A stretch of 64,000 nucleotides of DNA from Clostridiaceae bacterium AF10-41 (GCA_027686065.1 JAQCTH010000008.1:1-64000); one strand, 5' to 3'; positions 29,035 to 38,018 are shown, counted from the first letter of the stretch. Notes: generated by a model not told the origin, from the sequence alone. Numbers and translations are program-made.

Positions 29035-29787
29035 ATGAATAAATACGTAGAAATATGCTGTGGGAGTTATTATGATGCATGTGAAAGCTATAAAGGTGGT
29101 GCCAAAAGAATAGAATTAAATTCAGCATTACATTTAGGAGGCTTAACACCATCACTTGCATCTTTAAAAATGACAAAACAAAATACTAATCTTAAAGTTA
29201 TTTGTATGATTCGTCCTAGAGGTGGTGGATTTTTTTATAATAAAGAAGATATTGAAGTAATGTTTGCAGATGCAGAAATACTTATGAAAAATGGTGCTGA
29301 TGGTTTAGCATTTGGTTTTTTAAATGAGGATATTACAATTAATAAGACTTTAACTAAAGATATGGTTGAATTAATTCATAATTATAATGGTGAAGCTGTT
29401 TTTCATAGAGCTTTCGATTGTGTAAAAGAGCCTGATGAAACTATGAAGGAATTAATTGAAATTGGTGTTGATAGAGTGCTAACAAGTGGATTAAAAGAAA
29501 AGGCATGGGATGGGAGAGAAATGCTTGCGCATCTACAAAAGGAATATGGTGATAGTATTGAAATTCTCGCAGGTAGCGGTATAAATGATAAAAATGCAGT
29601 TAAATTGATGGATGAAACCGGAATTTATCAAGTACACTCATCTTGTAAGGAGTGGATAAGTGATCCAACAACATCAACAGAAAGTGTTAGTTATTCATAT
29701 GCAAATTTTCCTAATGAAAATAATTATGATGTTGTTTCAAGTTCAAAGGTAGCTACCTTAGTAGGAAGTGTATTAGATGAAAGATAA
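29035..29787 (+). CDS. cutC: CutC-family protein
   Basis: 250 residues, TIM-barrel. Motifs: VEICCGSYYDACESYKGGAKRIELNSALHLGGLTPS, shown here as a recognisable start, MIRPRGGGFFY and VFHRAFDCV. CutC was linked to copper handling in E. coli, but its real activity is unsettled. In this operon an enzyme role in sugar or amino-acid breakdown is as likely as copper work. The stop overlaps the next start by 11 bases. Confidence 0.85.
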   Translation: MNKYVEICCGSYYDACESYKGGAKRIELNSALHLGGLTPSLASLKMTKQNTNLKVICMIRPRGGGFFYNKEDIEVMFADAEILMKNGADGLAFGFLNEDITINKTLTKDMVELIHNYNGEAVFHRAFDCVKEPDETMKELIEIGVDRVLTSGLKEKAWDGREMLAHLQKEYGDSIEILAGSGINDKNAVKLMDETGIYQVHSSCKEWISDPTTSTESVSYSYANFPNENNYDVVSSSKVATLVGSVLDER

Positions 29788-30637
29788 TAAAATAACTAAA
29801 GCAATAATAACATTAGTAGCAGTTTGTTTATCTTCATTGTTACAGGCATATGTTATTCAGGTTTTTATACAACCATCAAATTTACTTTCAAGTGGATTTA
29901 CTGGAGTAGCTATTCTTATTGATAAGATCGCCTCCTTATATGGGGGGAATATTTCTGTTTCACTTGCAAATGTAGCACTTAATATACCAGTAGCATTTAT
30001 TTGTTATAAGCATATTAGTCCAAGGTTTACTTTTTTTTCATTAACTCAAGTATTTTTAACAAGCTTACTTTTAAAGCTTTGTAACTTTACACCAATATTT
30101 GATGATTTACTATTAAATGTGGCTTTTGGTGGATTTGCTTATGGAATATCTGTTGTATTTGCATTGAAAGGAAATGCATCAACAGGTGGGACAGACTTTA
30201 TAGCATTATTTGTATCTAATAAAATAGGAAAATCGATTTGGGAACATGTATTTGTGTTTAATACTATAATATTAATTATATTTGGAGCCATGTTTGGATG
30301 GCTATATGCAGGATATTCTATTTTGTTCCAATTTATTTCAACAAAAACTATATCAACTTTTCATCATCGTTATGAGCGTGTAACTTTACAAATTACTACT
30401 CAAAAAGATGAAGAAATAATTGAGGAATATATAAAGGAGTATCGCCATGGTATTTCATGCATTGATGCAGTTGGTGGATATAGCAAAAAGAAAATGAAGC
30501 TTCTCCATACTGTTGTTTCATCATATGAAGTTAATGAAATTGTAAGCTTAATGAAAAAGATTGATCCTAAGATAATTATTAATGTACTAAAAACGGAAAC
30601 TTTTTTTGGTGGTTTTTATAGGAAACCAATAGAGTAA
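29777..30637 (+). CDS. YitT-family membrane protein
   Basis: 286 residues. Five to six membrane segments (DUF161 region), with the signature GNASTGGTDFIALF. A soluble C-terminal DUF2179 domain starts around ERVTLQITTQ and ends KTETFFGGFYRKPIE. Function unknown; transport of an amino compound has been suggested for some relatives. Its start lies inside cutC, so the two are translationally coupled and form the end of the PTS operon. Confidence 0.85.
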   Translation: MKDNKITKAIITLVAVCLSSLLQAYVIQVFIQPSNLLSSGFTGVAILIDKIASLYGGNISVSLANVALNIPVAFICYKHISPRFTFFSLTQVFLTSLLLKLCNFTPIFDDLLLNVAFGGFAYGISVVFALKGNASTGGTDFIALFVSNKIGKSIWEHVFVFNTIILIIFGAMFGWLYAGYSILFQFISTKTISTFHHRYERVTLQITTQKDEEIIEEYIKEYRHGISCIDAVGGYSKKKMKLLHTVVSSYEVNEIVSLMKKIDPKIIINVLKTETFFGGFYRKPIE

Positions 30638-30727
30638 TATTACTTAGTAAGTTATTTATAAGTGGATAAAATTATTACCCTTTGGATAAATTAAAAACAT
30701 ATAAACTTGAAAAGAAAGGCTAATAGT

Positions 30728-31879
30728 ATGAATGTAGATATATTAATAAATCAACTAGATAACCACAATGAAGCAAATATATTAGCAACAAAAAGATTTA
30801 ATCCAAAGGAAGTATTATTCATATATGATAAAGGAAAGATGGACTTAATAAATACGGTAGAAAACTATTATAAAAATTATATTTCAACAGTTAAGTTTAA
30901 TAAGGTTCTAATAGAAGAAGGAAATATAGCTTTATTAAATCAAATTATAAATGAGAATAAAAATAGAAGTATATTAATTAATTTAACGGGAGGAAGTAGA
31001 ATAAATTCCTTAACATTATTTAATATATCTAAAGATAGCTCATTAAAATCAATATATATAGATGTTAAAAATAAGAATTTATATATTTTTGATAAGGATA
31101 TAGAGGTTATTAAAGAAGAGTATGAAGATATGCAATTAGAGAAAATAATAAAGGCATCAGGAGGAACTCTTTTAAGTGATTCAAGTGATCTTTCTAATAA
31201 AGAAGATTTAATTTATTTAACAAAAAAAATATATAAAAATTTAGATTTGTGGCATAAATACAAACAAAAATTATATGATGCCAATATATTCATTCATCAT
31301 TATGAGGATTCTAAAACTGTTACTATAAAAGCACAACTTTTATTAGAAGAAGAAAAAAATTTGATAAGTAAAATACTTAAAAAACTAAGAGAAAAGGGTG
31401 GAGTAGATTATAGTCAAATTTCTAATGGAGAAATTAAAGTTAATTTTAAGAATGAATATTTAAAGTCATTTATATTTAAAAGTGGAACATGGCTAGAAAT
31501 AGCTACAAATATAATTATTAGAGAAATAAAAGAAATAGATGAAGTGAAAAGTGGTGTTATGTTCTTATGGAATGATAAAAGTAACATAGTAAAAAATGAA
31601 TTAGATGTAATTGCAGTAAAAGATGCCATTCCTATTTTTATATCATGCAAAGATAGTGATAAGTACAATGAAGAAGCATTAAATGAATTAGATGTATATA
31701 GTAAACAAATTGGTGGGAATAGAGCTTTTAAAATTTTAGTTGCAACAAAGGAACCAATAAAGCTTGCAGTAAAAGAAAGAGCTAAAGAAATGGGAATAAA
31801 TCTTATAATATTTAATGGAAGTGAAGAAAATTTTAAATCTCAAATAAAAAAAATAATTATAAATAAGAATAAAGAATGA
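30728..31879 (+). CDS. Card1/Can2-like CARF-domain nuclease (DUF1887)
   Basis: 383 residues. The N-terminal CARF domain has the ligand-site strand ILINLTGGSRINSLTLF (TGGSR 87-91), which binds cyclic oligoadenylates in CRISPR type III accessory proteins. A linker domain follows. The C-terminal PD-(D/E)XK nuclease has SGTWLEIA (Glu257), NELDVIAV (Glu291, Asp293) and FISCK (Lys308). The family is known to be activated by cA4. No Cas10, other cas gene or CRISPR repeat is in the window. The start follows AAAGG; an earlier in-frame TTG lacks an SD. Neighbours are sugar genes, so it looks like an insertion between operons. Confidence 0.82.
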   Translation: MNVDILINQLDNHNEANILATKRFNPKEVLFIYDKGKMDLINTVENYYKNYISTVKFNKVLIEEGNIALLNQIINENKNRSILINLTGGSRINSLTLFNISKDSSLKSIYIDVKNKNLYIFDKDIEVIKEEYEDMQLEKIIKASGGTLLSDSSDLSNKEDLIYLTKKIYKNLDLWHKYKQKLYDANIFIHHYEDSKTVTIKAQLLLEEEKNLISKILKKLREKGGVDYSQISNGEIKVNFKNEYLKSFIFKSGTWLEIATNIIIREIKEIDEVKSGVMFLWNDKSNIVKNELDVIAVKDAIPIFISCKDSDKYNEEALNELDVYSKQIGGNRAFKILVATKEPIKLAVKERAKEMGINLIIFNGSEENFKSQIKKIIINKNKE

Positions 31880-31892
31880 TTTAAAAGTAGAT

Positions 31893-31907
31893 TTTCAAAT
31901 TTTGAAA
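31893..31907 (+). promoter_or_regulatory. Palindrome over the -35 region of the GH4 gene
   Basis: TTTCAAATTTTGAAA overlaps a TTGAAA box at 31902-31907, with TATATA 17 bases further on (31925-31930). It could be the operator of the adjacent RpiR-type regulator. A cre-like match (12 of 14) also overlaps, at 31903-31916. Confidence 0.45.
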
Positions 31908-31976
31908 TTGTTTTCTTTGATATGTATATATAATAAAAGTATAAAGTAATATATTAAAGTTATGGGGGTTGGGCAT

Positions 31977-33341
31977 ATGAATAAAAAAGGTTTAAAGATA
32001 GTTACAATAGGTGGAGGATCAAGTTATACACCTGAATTAGTAGAAGGTTTAATAAAAAGATATGATGAAATGCCTGTAAGCGACTATTGGTTAGTTGATA
32101 TTGAAGACGGAAAAGAAAAGTTGGAAATTGTTGGTGCATTAGCTAAAAGAATGGTAGAAAAAGCAGGAGTACCAATGAATATACATTTAACACTAGATAG
32201 AAGAGAAGCATTAAAAGATGCAGATTTTGTAACTACACAATTAAGAGTTGGATTATTACCAGCAAGAGTAAAAGATGAAAGAATTCCATTAAGCCATGGA
32301 TTTTTGGGACAAGAAACTAATGGAGCTGGTGGCTTATTTAAAGCATTAAGAACAGTACCAGTAATATTAGACATAGCTAAAGATATAAGTGAATTATGTC
32401 CAAATGCTTGGTTAATAAACTTTACAAATCCAGCAGGAATAGTTACAGAAGCTTTATTAAGATATGGAGTTCATAAAAAGGTTATAGGTGTATGTAATGT
32501 TCCAATTGGATTACAATATGCTTTTGCTGATATATTAGGAGTAAATAGTGATAGAATAACTGTAGATTTTGCAGGATTAAACCATATGGTTTATGCTGAA
32601 AAAGTTTATTTAGATGGAAATGATGTTACAGCTGAAATTCTAAAAGAATTAACATCACCTGATTCTAAAACTCAAACAATGGCAAATATAAAAGGTTTTG
32701 ATTGGGATATAGCAACTATTAGAGCTTTTGGAGTAATTCCTTGTCCTTATCACAGATACTATTACAAGACTAGAGATATGCTTAACAGTGAATTAGAAGA
32801 ATTCAAAAAAGGTAAAACTAGAGCAGAAGTTGTAATGGAAGTTGAAAAGAAATTATTTGAAATGTATAAAGATGTTAATTTACAAGAAAAGCCTGAAGAA
32901 TTAGCTAAACGTGGCGGAGCTCACTATTCAGATGTTGCATGTAATGTTATAAACGGAATATATAATGATAAGAATACTATAATTGCAGTAAATACTAGAA
33001 ATAACGGAACTTTAAAACAATTTGAAGATGAATCAGCAGTAGAAGTAAGCTGTTATATAGGAAAGAATGGTCCAGTACCAGTAGAAACAGTTACTGATTT
33101 ACCTATATTTGCACAAGGATTAGTTGGACAAATAAAAACATTTGAAAGACTAGCAGCAGAAGCAGCATATACAGGAGATTACAATACAGCACTATTAGCA
33201 ATGGTAACAAATCCTTTAATTTCAGATGATATAAGAGGAAGAAAATTGCTAAATGAAATGTTACTTGCTCATAAAAAATATCTACCACAATTTAAAAATG
33301 TTATAGAAAAAATTGAAAAGGTAGAAAGAGCTGAATTTTAG
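31977..33341 (+). CDS. GH4 6-phospho-beta-glucosidase / chitobiose-6-phosphate hydrolase
   Basis: 454 residues, full length. GH4 enzymes need NAD+ and Mn2+. The Rossmann loop VTIGGGSSYTPELVEG, NFTNPAGIVTEALLRY, the metal-binding cysteine in GVCNVPIG and the histidine in AGLNHMVY are all present. It cuts phosphorylated disaccharides delivered by a PTS, such as cellobiose-6-phosphate or deacetylated chitobiose-6-phosphate (LicH/CelF/ChbF type). Substrate choice is open. The start is the ATG eight bases after GGGGG. A convergent RpiR-type gene is the likely regulator. Confidence 0.9.
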   Translation: MNKKGLKIVTIGGGSSYTPELVEGLIKRYDEMPVSDYWLVDIEDGKEKLEIVGALAKRMVEKAGVPMNIHLTLDRREALKDADFVTTQLRVGLLPARVKDERIPLSHGFLGQETNGAGGLFKALRTVPVILDIAKDISELCPNAWLINFTNPAGIVTEALLRYGVHKKVIGVCNVPIGLQYAFADILGVNSDRITVDFAGLNHMVYAEKVYLDGNDVTAEILKELTSPDSKTQTMANIKGFDWDIATIRAFGVIPCPYHRYYYKTRDMLNSELEEFKKGKTRAEVVMEVEKKLFEMYKDVNLQEKPEELAKRGGAHYSDVACNVINGIYNDKNTIIAVNTRNNGTLKQFEDESAVEVSCYIGKNGPVPVETVTDLPIFAQGLVGQIKTFERLAAEAAYTGDYNTALLAMVTNPLISDDIRGRKLLNEMLLAHKKYLPQFKNVIEKIEKVERAEF

Positions 33342-33416
33342 ATAGGGTACAGTTCATATCACATAGATTAAAGAGGGAATAACCAATTAAGATAAGTTAA
33401 AGAATAGAGAAATAAG

Positions 33417-33453
33417 AAAAGAACTCAATATTAAAAAGTGAGTTCTTTTTTTG
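33417..33453 (+). terminator. Terminator of the GH4 gene
   Basis: Stem AAAAGAACTCA/TGAGTTCTTTT followed by Ts. Confidence 0.85.
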
Positions 33454-33545
33454 ATTTTCTAATAACAGTTGTCTACTAAAGAAAACTATAAGCTTTTAAA
33501 TTAGATACTGTTAACTAAATAATTTGTATACTGAAAAAGTATAAA

Positions 33546-34352
33546 TTATGAGTTGCTTTTATAAAGAATTCCATATCTAACATAAATGTATTCAATTAAA
33601 AAGCTTAAGTCATATCTATGATTTTGAACATATTCATTAGAATCATTTCTAGGTGGTAGATAAATTATATAGTCACTTCTCTTTATATATTCAGTTTTTT
33701 TCTTTTCAGTAATAACCACTACTGTAGCAGGGCTGTTATCTATCTTCTTCCAAAGTCTTTCATGATATAAAGGAAACCTTCCAGTAGGGGAAATAAGAAT
33801 TGCTAATGAATTTTCATCTAAATCTTCAGCCAATCTTTCTTGTTCTTGAACATCATTAGAATGATAAATAAGTTTAGATAAATTAACTAATTTACGTTGT
33901 AAGTCTTGAGCCATAAGTTGGGAAAATTGAGTCCCAAATATGCACACATTGTTACTATTGAAAATAAGCTCAATTACTCTATCAACAATTTTTAAGTCTA
34001 TGAATGACCTAGAGGTCTCTATTTCATCAATAATTTCTAAGGTCATATTCTTAAATATGTCTTCTCTTGAAAGATCATAAGAGATTGCTTTAGGTTTCAT
34101 AAGACCTTCATTATAATGACCAATATTTATTTTTATATTTTCTTTAAACTCTATTAAACTAGAGTATCCTAATTTGTGACAAAATCTTGTTATAGCAGCT
34201 GGTGAAGTAAAGCAAATATCAGCAAGCTTATTTATAGACATTTCTGGAATAGAACGTATATTTCTAAGCATAGTTATTGCTATATTATAATTAATATCAT
34301 TTTCCTTACTACTATTTAAAAATAATAATAATCTATATATTAAATCCCCCAT
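33546..34352 (-). CDS. MurR/RpiR-family transcriptional regulator
   Basis: 268 residues. N-terminal HTH_6 (INKLADICFTSPAAITRFCHKLGYSSLIEFKENI). A C-terminal SIS domain follows, which binds phosphosugars (around NVCIFGTQFSQLMAQDLQRKL and LISPTGRFPLY). The family controls use of sugar phosphates, including GlcNAc or MurNAc compounds. Convergent with the GH4 gene, which it probably regulates. It could be read from the psd promoter, or from its own TATAAT just upstream. Confidence 0.88.
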   Translation of the reverse strand: MGDLIYRLLLFLNSSKENDINYNIAITMLRNIRSIPEMSINKLADICFTSPAAITRFCHKLGYSSLIEFKENIKINIGHYNEGLMKPKAISYDLSREDIFKNMTLEIIDEIETSRSFIDLKIVDRVIELIFNSNNVCIFGTQFSQLMAQDLQRKLVNLSKLIYHSNDVQEQERLAEDLDENSLAILISPTGRFPLYHERLWKKIDNSPATVVVITEKKKTEYIKRSDYIIYLPPRNDSNEYVQNHRYDLSFLIEYIYVRYGILYKSNS

Positions 34353-34464
34353 TAATTTTACTCCTATAATATATTTTCATTATATAAAAAGTTATTTTAA
34401 AATACTTTATAATTTATATATTTATCTTAATAGTTTAAAAAAGTTAATTTAAAAAAGTATGTTA

Positions 34465-35352
34465 TTAGATTTTACTACCTATTACTTCACCCATTAAAAC
34501 TTTAGATTCAAAACCAAGATCTGTTTGGTGCAATATATCCTCATCAATTTTTATAGTATTTTTCTTAAATAAAAGAATAGTAGTTGAGCCACCAAATTTA
34601 AAGTATCCTTTTTCTTCGCCTTTTGAAACTTTTTTATTAGGTGTATATGTTTGGATTATAGTTCCAACACATGTGGCACCAACTTCAACGTGAATGATGT
34701 CACCAAAATTATCAGATTTAAATATACTCCATTCTCTTTTGTTTTGACAATAAAGTTTGGGAATTCTCTCTAATGCAATAGGGTTAACAGAATAATAATT
34801 ACCATTTATAAAATTATTTTGTAATGGTAAGCCATTATCAACAAAATGAAACCTATGATAGTCAGTAGGGCAAAGTCTTAATACCATGCATACTCCGCCT
34901 TCATATTCATTAGCAACAGAAGCATCACCAATTAATTCCGATAAGCTATAATGAATTCCCTTAACTTGAACTAAATTACTTATATTAATATTTTCGTATG
35001 CAAATAATCTTCCATCTCCAGGAGATATAAGGAGATTAGTATCTTTTAAAATAGGTCTTGATTCTTCTTTTAAGGTTCTAACAAAAAAGTCATTGAAACT
35101 ATTGAATTCATCTATGGTATTAGAACTTATATTCATATCTATATCAAAATCTTTTATAAAAGAAGATATCTTTTTCTTGCTAAAAGAAGTATCACAATAA
35201 GAACCATAAATCTTGGAAAACAACTTTTTCTTTACTAAAAGTTCAGTAAGTCCTTTTCCAACTGGCGATTCATAGGACCATTTTATATAGTTTTCTCCAG
35301 CAACTTTTTCAATTTCATAATTTTGTGTTTGTCTATTATATACTCTTATCAT
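34465..35352 (-). CDS. psd: Phosphatidylserine decarboxylase proenzyme
   Basis: 295 residues. It makes phosphatidylethanolamine from phosphatidylserine at the membrane. The self-cleavage site that creates the pyruvoyl group is [11 protein letters not shown] (serine of GGST). A conserved region [14 protein letters not shown] lies upstream. Length fits clostridial Psd-type enzymes. No pssA is adjacent. Divergent from the DUF1622 gene. Confidence 0.93.
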   Translation of the reverse strand: MIRVYNRQTQNYEIEKVAGENYIKWSYESPVGKGLTELLVKKKLFSKIYGSYCDTSFSKKKISSFIKDFDIDMNISSNTIDEFNSFNDFFVRTLKEESRPILKDTNLLISPGDGRLFAYENINISNLVQVKGIHYSLSELIGDASVANEYEGGVCMVLRLCPTDYHRFHFVDNGLPLQNNFINGNYYSVNPIALERIPKLYCQNKREWSIFKSDNFGDIIHVEVGATCVGTIIQTYTPNKKVSKGEEKGYFKFGGSTTILLFKKNTIKIDEDILHQTDLGFESKVLMGEVIGSKI

Positions 35353-35495
35353 ATAGGTACCTCAAATAAATATTTTTATAGTATTATATTAACATAAAAA
35401 CACAATAAAAATTCTAATATTATATAAATTACTTTACTTATTTTTAATTATCAAAGATAATTAAATGTAAATAATAAGTTTGGAGGGGATGAGTC

Positions 35496-35831
35496 TTGTT
35501 AGGACATTTAATAGAAGTAGTGACACCAATAGTAATACATCTTTTGGAATTAATGGGGATATTAATAATAATTGTTGGATCTATTAAAGCTTTTTACAGA
35601 TTTATAGTAAATATGATTACAAAGAAATTTTATCCTATAAAGATAGAATTTGCACAATCATTAACCTTAGCATTGGAATTTAAGCTTGGAGCAGAGATAT
35701 TAAAGACTGTTATAGTTAGATCAATGGATGAAATGTATATACTGGCAGCAATAATAGTATTAAGAGCTATATTGGCTTTTGTGATTCATTGGGAAATGAA
35801 ATCTGATTTGGAAAGCAAGATACATAATTAA
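35496..35831 (+). CDS. DUF1622 membrane protein
   Basis: 111 residues with three predicted membrane segments; FAQSLTLALEFKLGAEILKT and LRAILAFVIHWEM are typical of DUF1622. TTG start, nine bases after GGAGG; the nearby ATG is out of frame. Function unknown. Confidence 0.75.
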   Translation: MLGHLIEVVTPIVIHLLELMGILIIIVGSIKAFYRFIVNMITKKFYPIKIEFAQSLTLALEFKLGAEILKTVIVRSMDEMYILAAIIVLRAILAFVIHWEMKSDLESKIHN

Positions 35832-36068
35832 TTATAAAAATTCATATATAATTTTAAATGTTAAATAAAAGTTAAAGTTTTCATTTATTAAACTATTATT
35901 ATAATAGCATTTTATTCCCATTTTGATAAATTTGTTAATAAAGTACATTTTCCACTATAATTTTACATTGTACGCTAACGATTTTTGTCGTAAAATCATA
36001 GGTGAAATATATTCTAGAAAGTAATAATTAAAAGATAGCAATTATCTCAAAAATAGAGTAAAATAACA

Positions 36069-36086
36069 TTGTTAATAATATAACGA
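36069..36086 (+). promoter_or_regulatory. Candidate Rex operator upstream of hydA
   Basis: TTGTTAATAATATAACGA matches the Rex pattern TTGTTAA-N4-TTAACAA with two mismatches. Rex senses NADH/NAD+ and controls fermentative and hydrogen genes in clostridia. The rest of the ~290 bases before hydA shows no gene. Confidence 0.5.
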
Positions 36087-36123
36087 TTTTATTTTTCACA
36101 CCATGATTATAGGGGGAGTTTTA

Positions 36124-37851
36124 ATGAAAAACATAACTATTAATGGAAATAAAATTCTAGTTAATGAAGATAAAAGTTTAATAAAAATAGCAAAAGATAA
36201 TGGAATAGATATTCCTGCATTATGTTTTTTAGAAGATTGCAGTAATGTTGGACAATGTGGAGTTTGTTTAGTTGAAGTTGAGGGGCAAGATGAATTAGTT
36301 AAAGCATGTTGTTTTATTCCTGAGGATGGAATGGTTATTAATACAAACACAGAAAGAGTTCAAGAAGAAGTTAAAAATACAGTTTCATCATTATTAGATA
36401 AACATGAATTCAAGTGCGGACCTTGTAAAAGAAGAGAGAACTGTGAATTTTTAAAGCTAGTAATCAAAACTAAGGCAAGGGCATCTAAGCCTTTTATTGT
36501 TGCGGATAAAACTGAATATGTGGATGATAGAAGTAAATCAATAGTTTTAGATAGAACTAAGTGTGTTAAATGTGGAAGATGCGTGGCAGCATGTAGAGTA
36601 AAGACTGGAACAGAATCAATAAAGTTTATAGAAGTTAATGGGGAAAATATTATTGGACCAGAAAATTTAAAGTGCTTTGATGAAACTAATTGTTTATTAT
36701 GTGGACAATGTGTAGCGGCATGTCCAGTAGATGCTTTATCTGAAAAATCTCACATGGATAGAGTTAAAGAGGCATTAGAAAATGAAGAAAAGCATGTTAT
36801 AGTTGCAATGGCACCATCTGTTAGAACTGCTATGGGTGAATTATTTAAGATGGGTTATGGAGTAGATGTTACAGGTAAATTATATACAGCATTAAGACAT
36901 CTTGGATTTGATAAGATTTTTGATATAAATTTTGGTGCAGATATGACTATAATGGAGGAAGCAACAGAGTTAGTTCAAAGAATTAAAGCTGGTGGACCAT
37001 TCCCTATGTTTACATCATGTTGTCCAGCTTGGGTTAGACAAGTTGAAAATTATTATCCGAAATTTTTAGAAAATTTGTCAAGTGCTAAATCACCACAACA
37101 AATATTTGGTACAGCAAGTAAAACATACTATCCACAAGTTGCAGATATAGATCCAAAAAGAGTATTCACAGTAACTATAATGCCTTGTACAGCTAAAAAA
37201 TATGAAGCAGATAGACCAGAGATGGAAAATGATGGTTTAAGAAATATAGATGCAGTAATAACAACAAGAGAATTAGCAAAAATGATTAAAGATGCAAAAA
37301 TAGATTTTGCTAAATTAGAGGACAGTAAAGCAGATCCAGCAATGGGAGAGTATACTGGAGCAGGTGCTATATTCGGAGCTACTGGTGGAGTTATGGAAGC
37401 AGCTTTAAGATCAGCTAAGGATTTTGTTGAAGGTAAAGATTTGGAAAATATAGAATATGAACAAGTAAGAGGTTTAGCAGGAATAAAGGAAGCAACAGTT
37501 GAAATTGGGGGAGAAAGCTATAACATTGCAGTTATAAATGGAGCTTCTAATGTATTCAGTTTTATGAATAGTGATAATTTTGATAAAAAGAAATATCACT
37601 TCATAGAAGTAATGGCATGTCCAGGAGGATGTGTAAATGGTGGTGGACAACCTCACGTAAATGCATCAGATAGATTAACGATGGATATTAGAAGTGTGAG
37701 AGCATCAGTATTATACAATCAAGATAAAAATATGCTAAAGAAAAGAAAGTCACACGAGAATGGTGCTTTAAATAAAATGTATGAAACATATATGGGAGAG
37801 CCAGGTCACGGAAAAGCTCATGAATTACTTCACTTTAAATATACTAAATAA
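36124..37851 (+). CDS. hydA: [FeFe] hydrogenase, CpI type
   Basis: 575 residues. It reduces protons to H2 with electrons from ferredoxin. Order: plant-ferredoxin-like [2Fe-2S] domain (Cys34, 45, 48, 62), a [4Fe-4S] site with His ligand (HEFKCGPCKRRENC), two [4Fe-4S] ferredoxin motifs (CVKCGRCVAAC and CLLCGQCVAACP), then the H-cluster motifs TSCCPAW, MPCTAKKYE and MACPGGCVNGGGQ. Length and order match the C. pasteurianum enzyme. Start after AGGGGGAG; an earlier in-frame ATG lies before that SD. Maturases are not in the window. Confidence 0.97.
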   Translation: MKNITINGNKILVNEDKSLIKIAKDNGIDIPALCFLEDCSNVGQCGVCLVEVEGQDELVKACCFIPEDGMVINTNTERVQEEVKNTVSSLLDKHEFKCGPCKRRENCEFLKLVIKTKARASKPFIVADKTEYVDDRSKSIVLDRTKCVKCGRCVAACRVKTGTESIKFIEVNGENIIGPENLKCFDETNCLLCGQCVAACPVDALSEKSHMDRVKEALENEEKHVIVAMAPSVRTAMGELFKMGYGVDVTGKLYTALRHLGFDKIFDINFGADMTIMEEATELVQRIKAGGPFPMFTSCCPAWVRQVENYYPKFLENLSSAKSPQQIFGTASKTYYPQVADIDPKRVFTVTIMPCTAKKYEADRPEMENDGLRNIDAVITTRELAKMIKDAKIDFAKLEDSKADPAMGEYTGAGAIFGATGGVMEAALRSAKDFVEGKDLENIEYEQVRGLAGIKEATVEIGGESYNIAVINGASNVFSFMNSDNFDKKKYHFIEVMACPGGCVNGGGQPHVNASDRLTMDIRSVRASVLYNQDKNMLKKRKSHENGALNKMYETYMGEPGHGKAHELLHFKYTK

Positions 37852-37871
37852 ATTAAGTTAAAATAAAAAAG

Positions 37872-37904
37872 CAAAATAGCATCACAATGTTATTTTGTTT
37901 TTTT
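37872..37904 (+). terminator. Terminator of hydA
   Basis: Stem CAAAATA/TATTTTG with a long T run. Confidence 0.7.
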
Positions 37905-37908
37905 TATT

Positions 37909-38018
37909 TTACCCCTGGGGTGTAAAATTTTTAAAATATGTATATTTTTACATTTTGGATAAGGGGATTAAATTTAATGTTTTGTAAAAATACTTAGCTA
38001 TTATGTGACTTTGTTACA
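37909..38018 (+). promoter_or_regulatory. Two palindromes upstream of the ferredoxin operon
   Basis: ATTTTACCCCTGGGGTGTAAAA (written by its parts: TTTTAC, CCCC, GGGG, GTAAAA) at 37907-37928 is a GC-rich core with AT arms, reminiscent of CsoR/RcnR-type metal operators. TGTGACTTTGTTACA at 38004-38018 is a Crp/Fnr-like dyad. Both are unproven. Confidence 0.35.

Noticed and set aside
30728-31879. CRISPR array or cas genes near the CARF nuclease
   Set aside because: No regularly spaced repeats and no other cas-like protein in the whole window.
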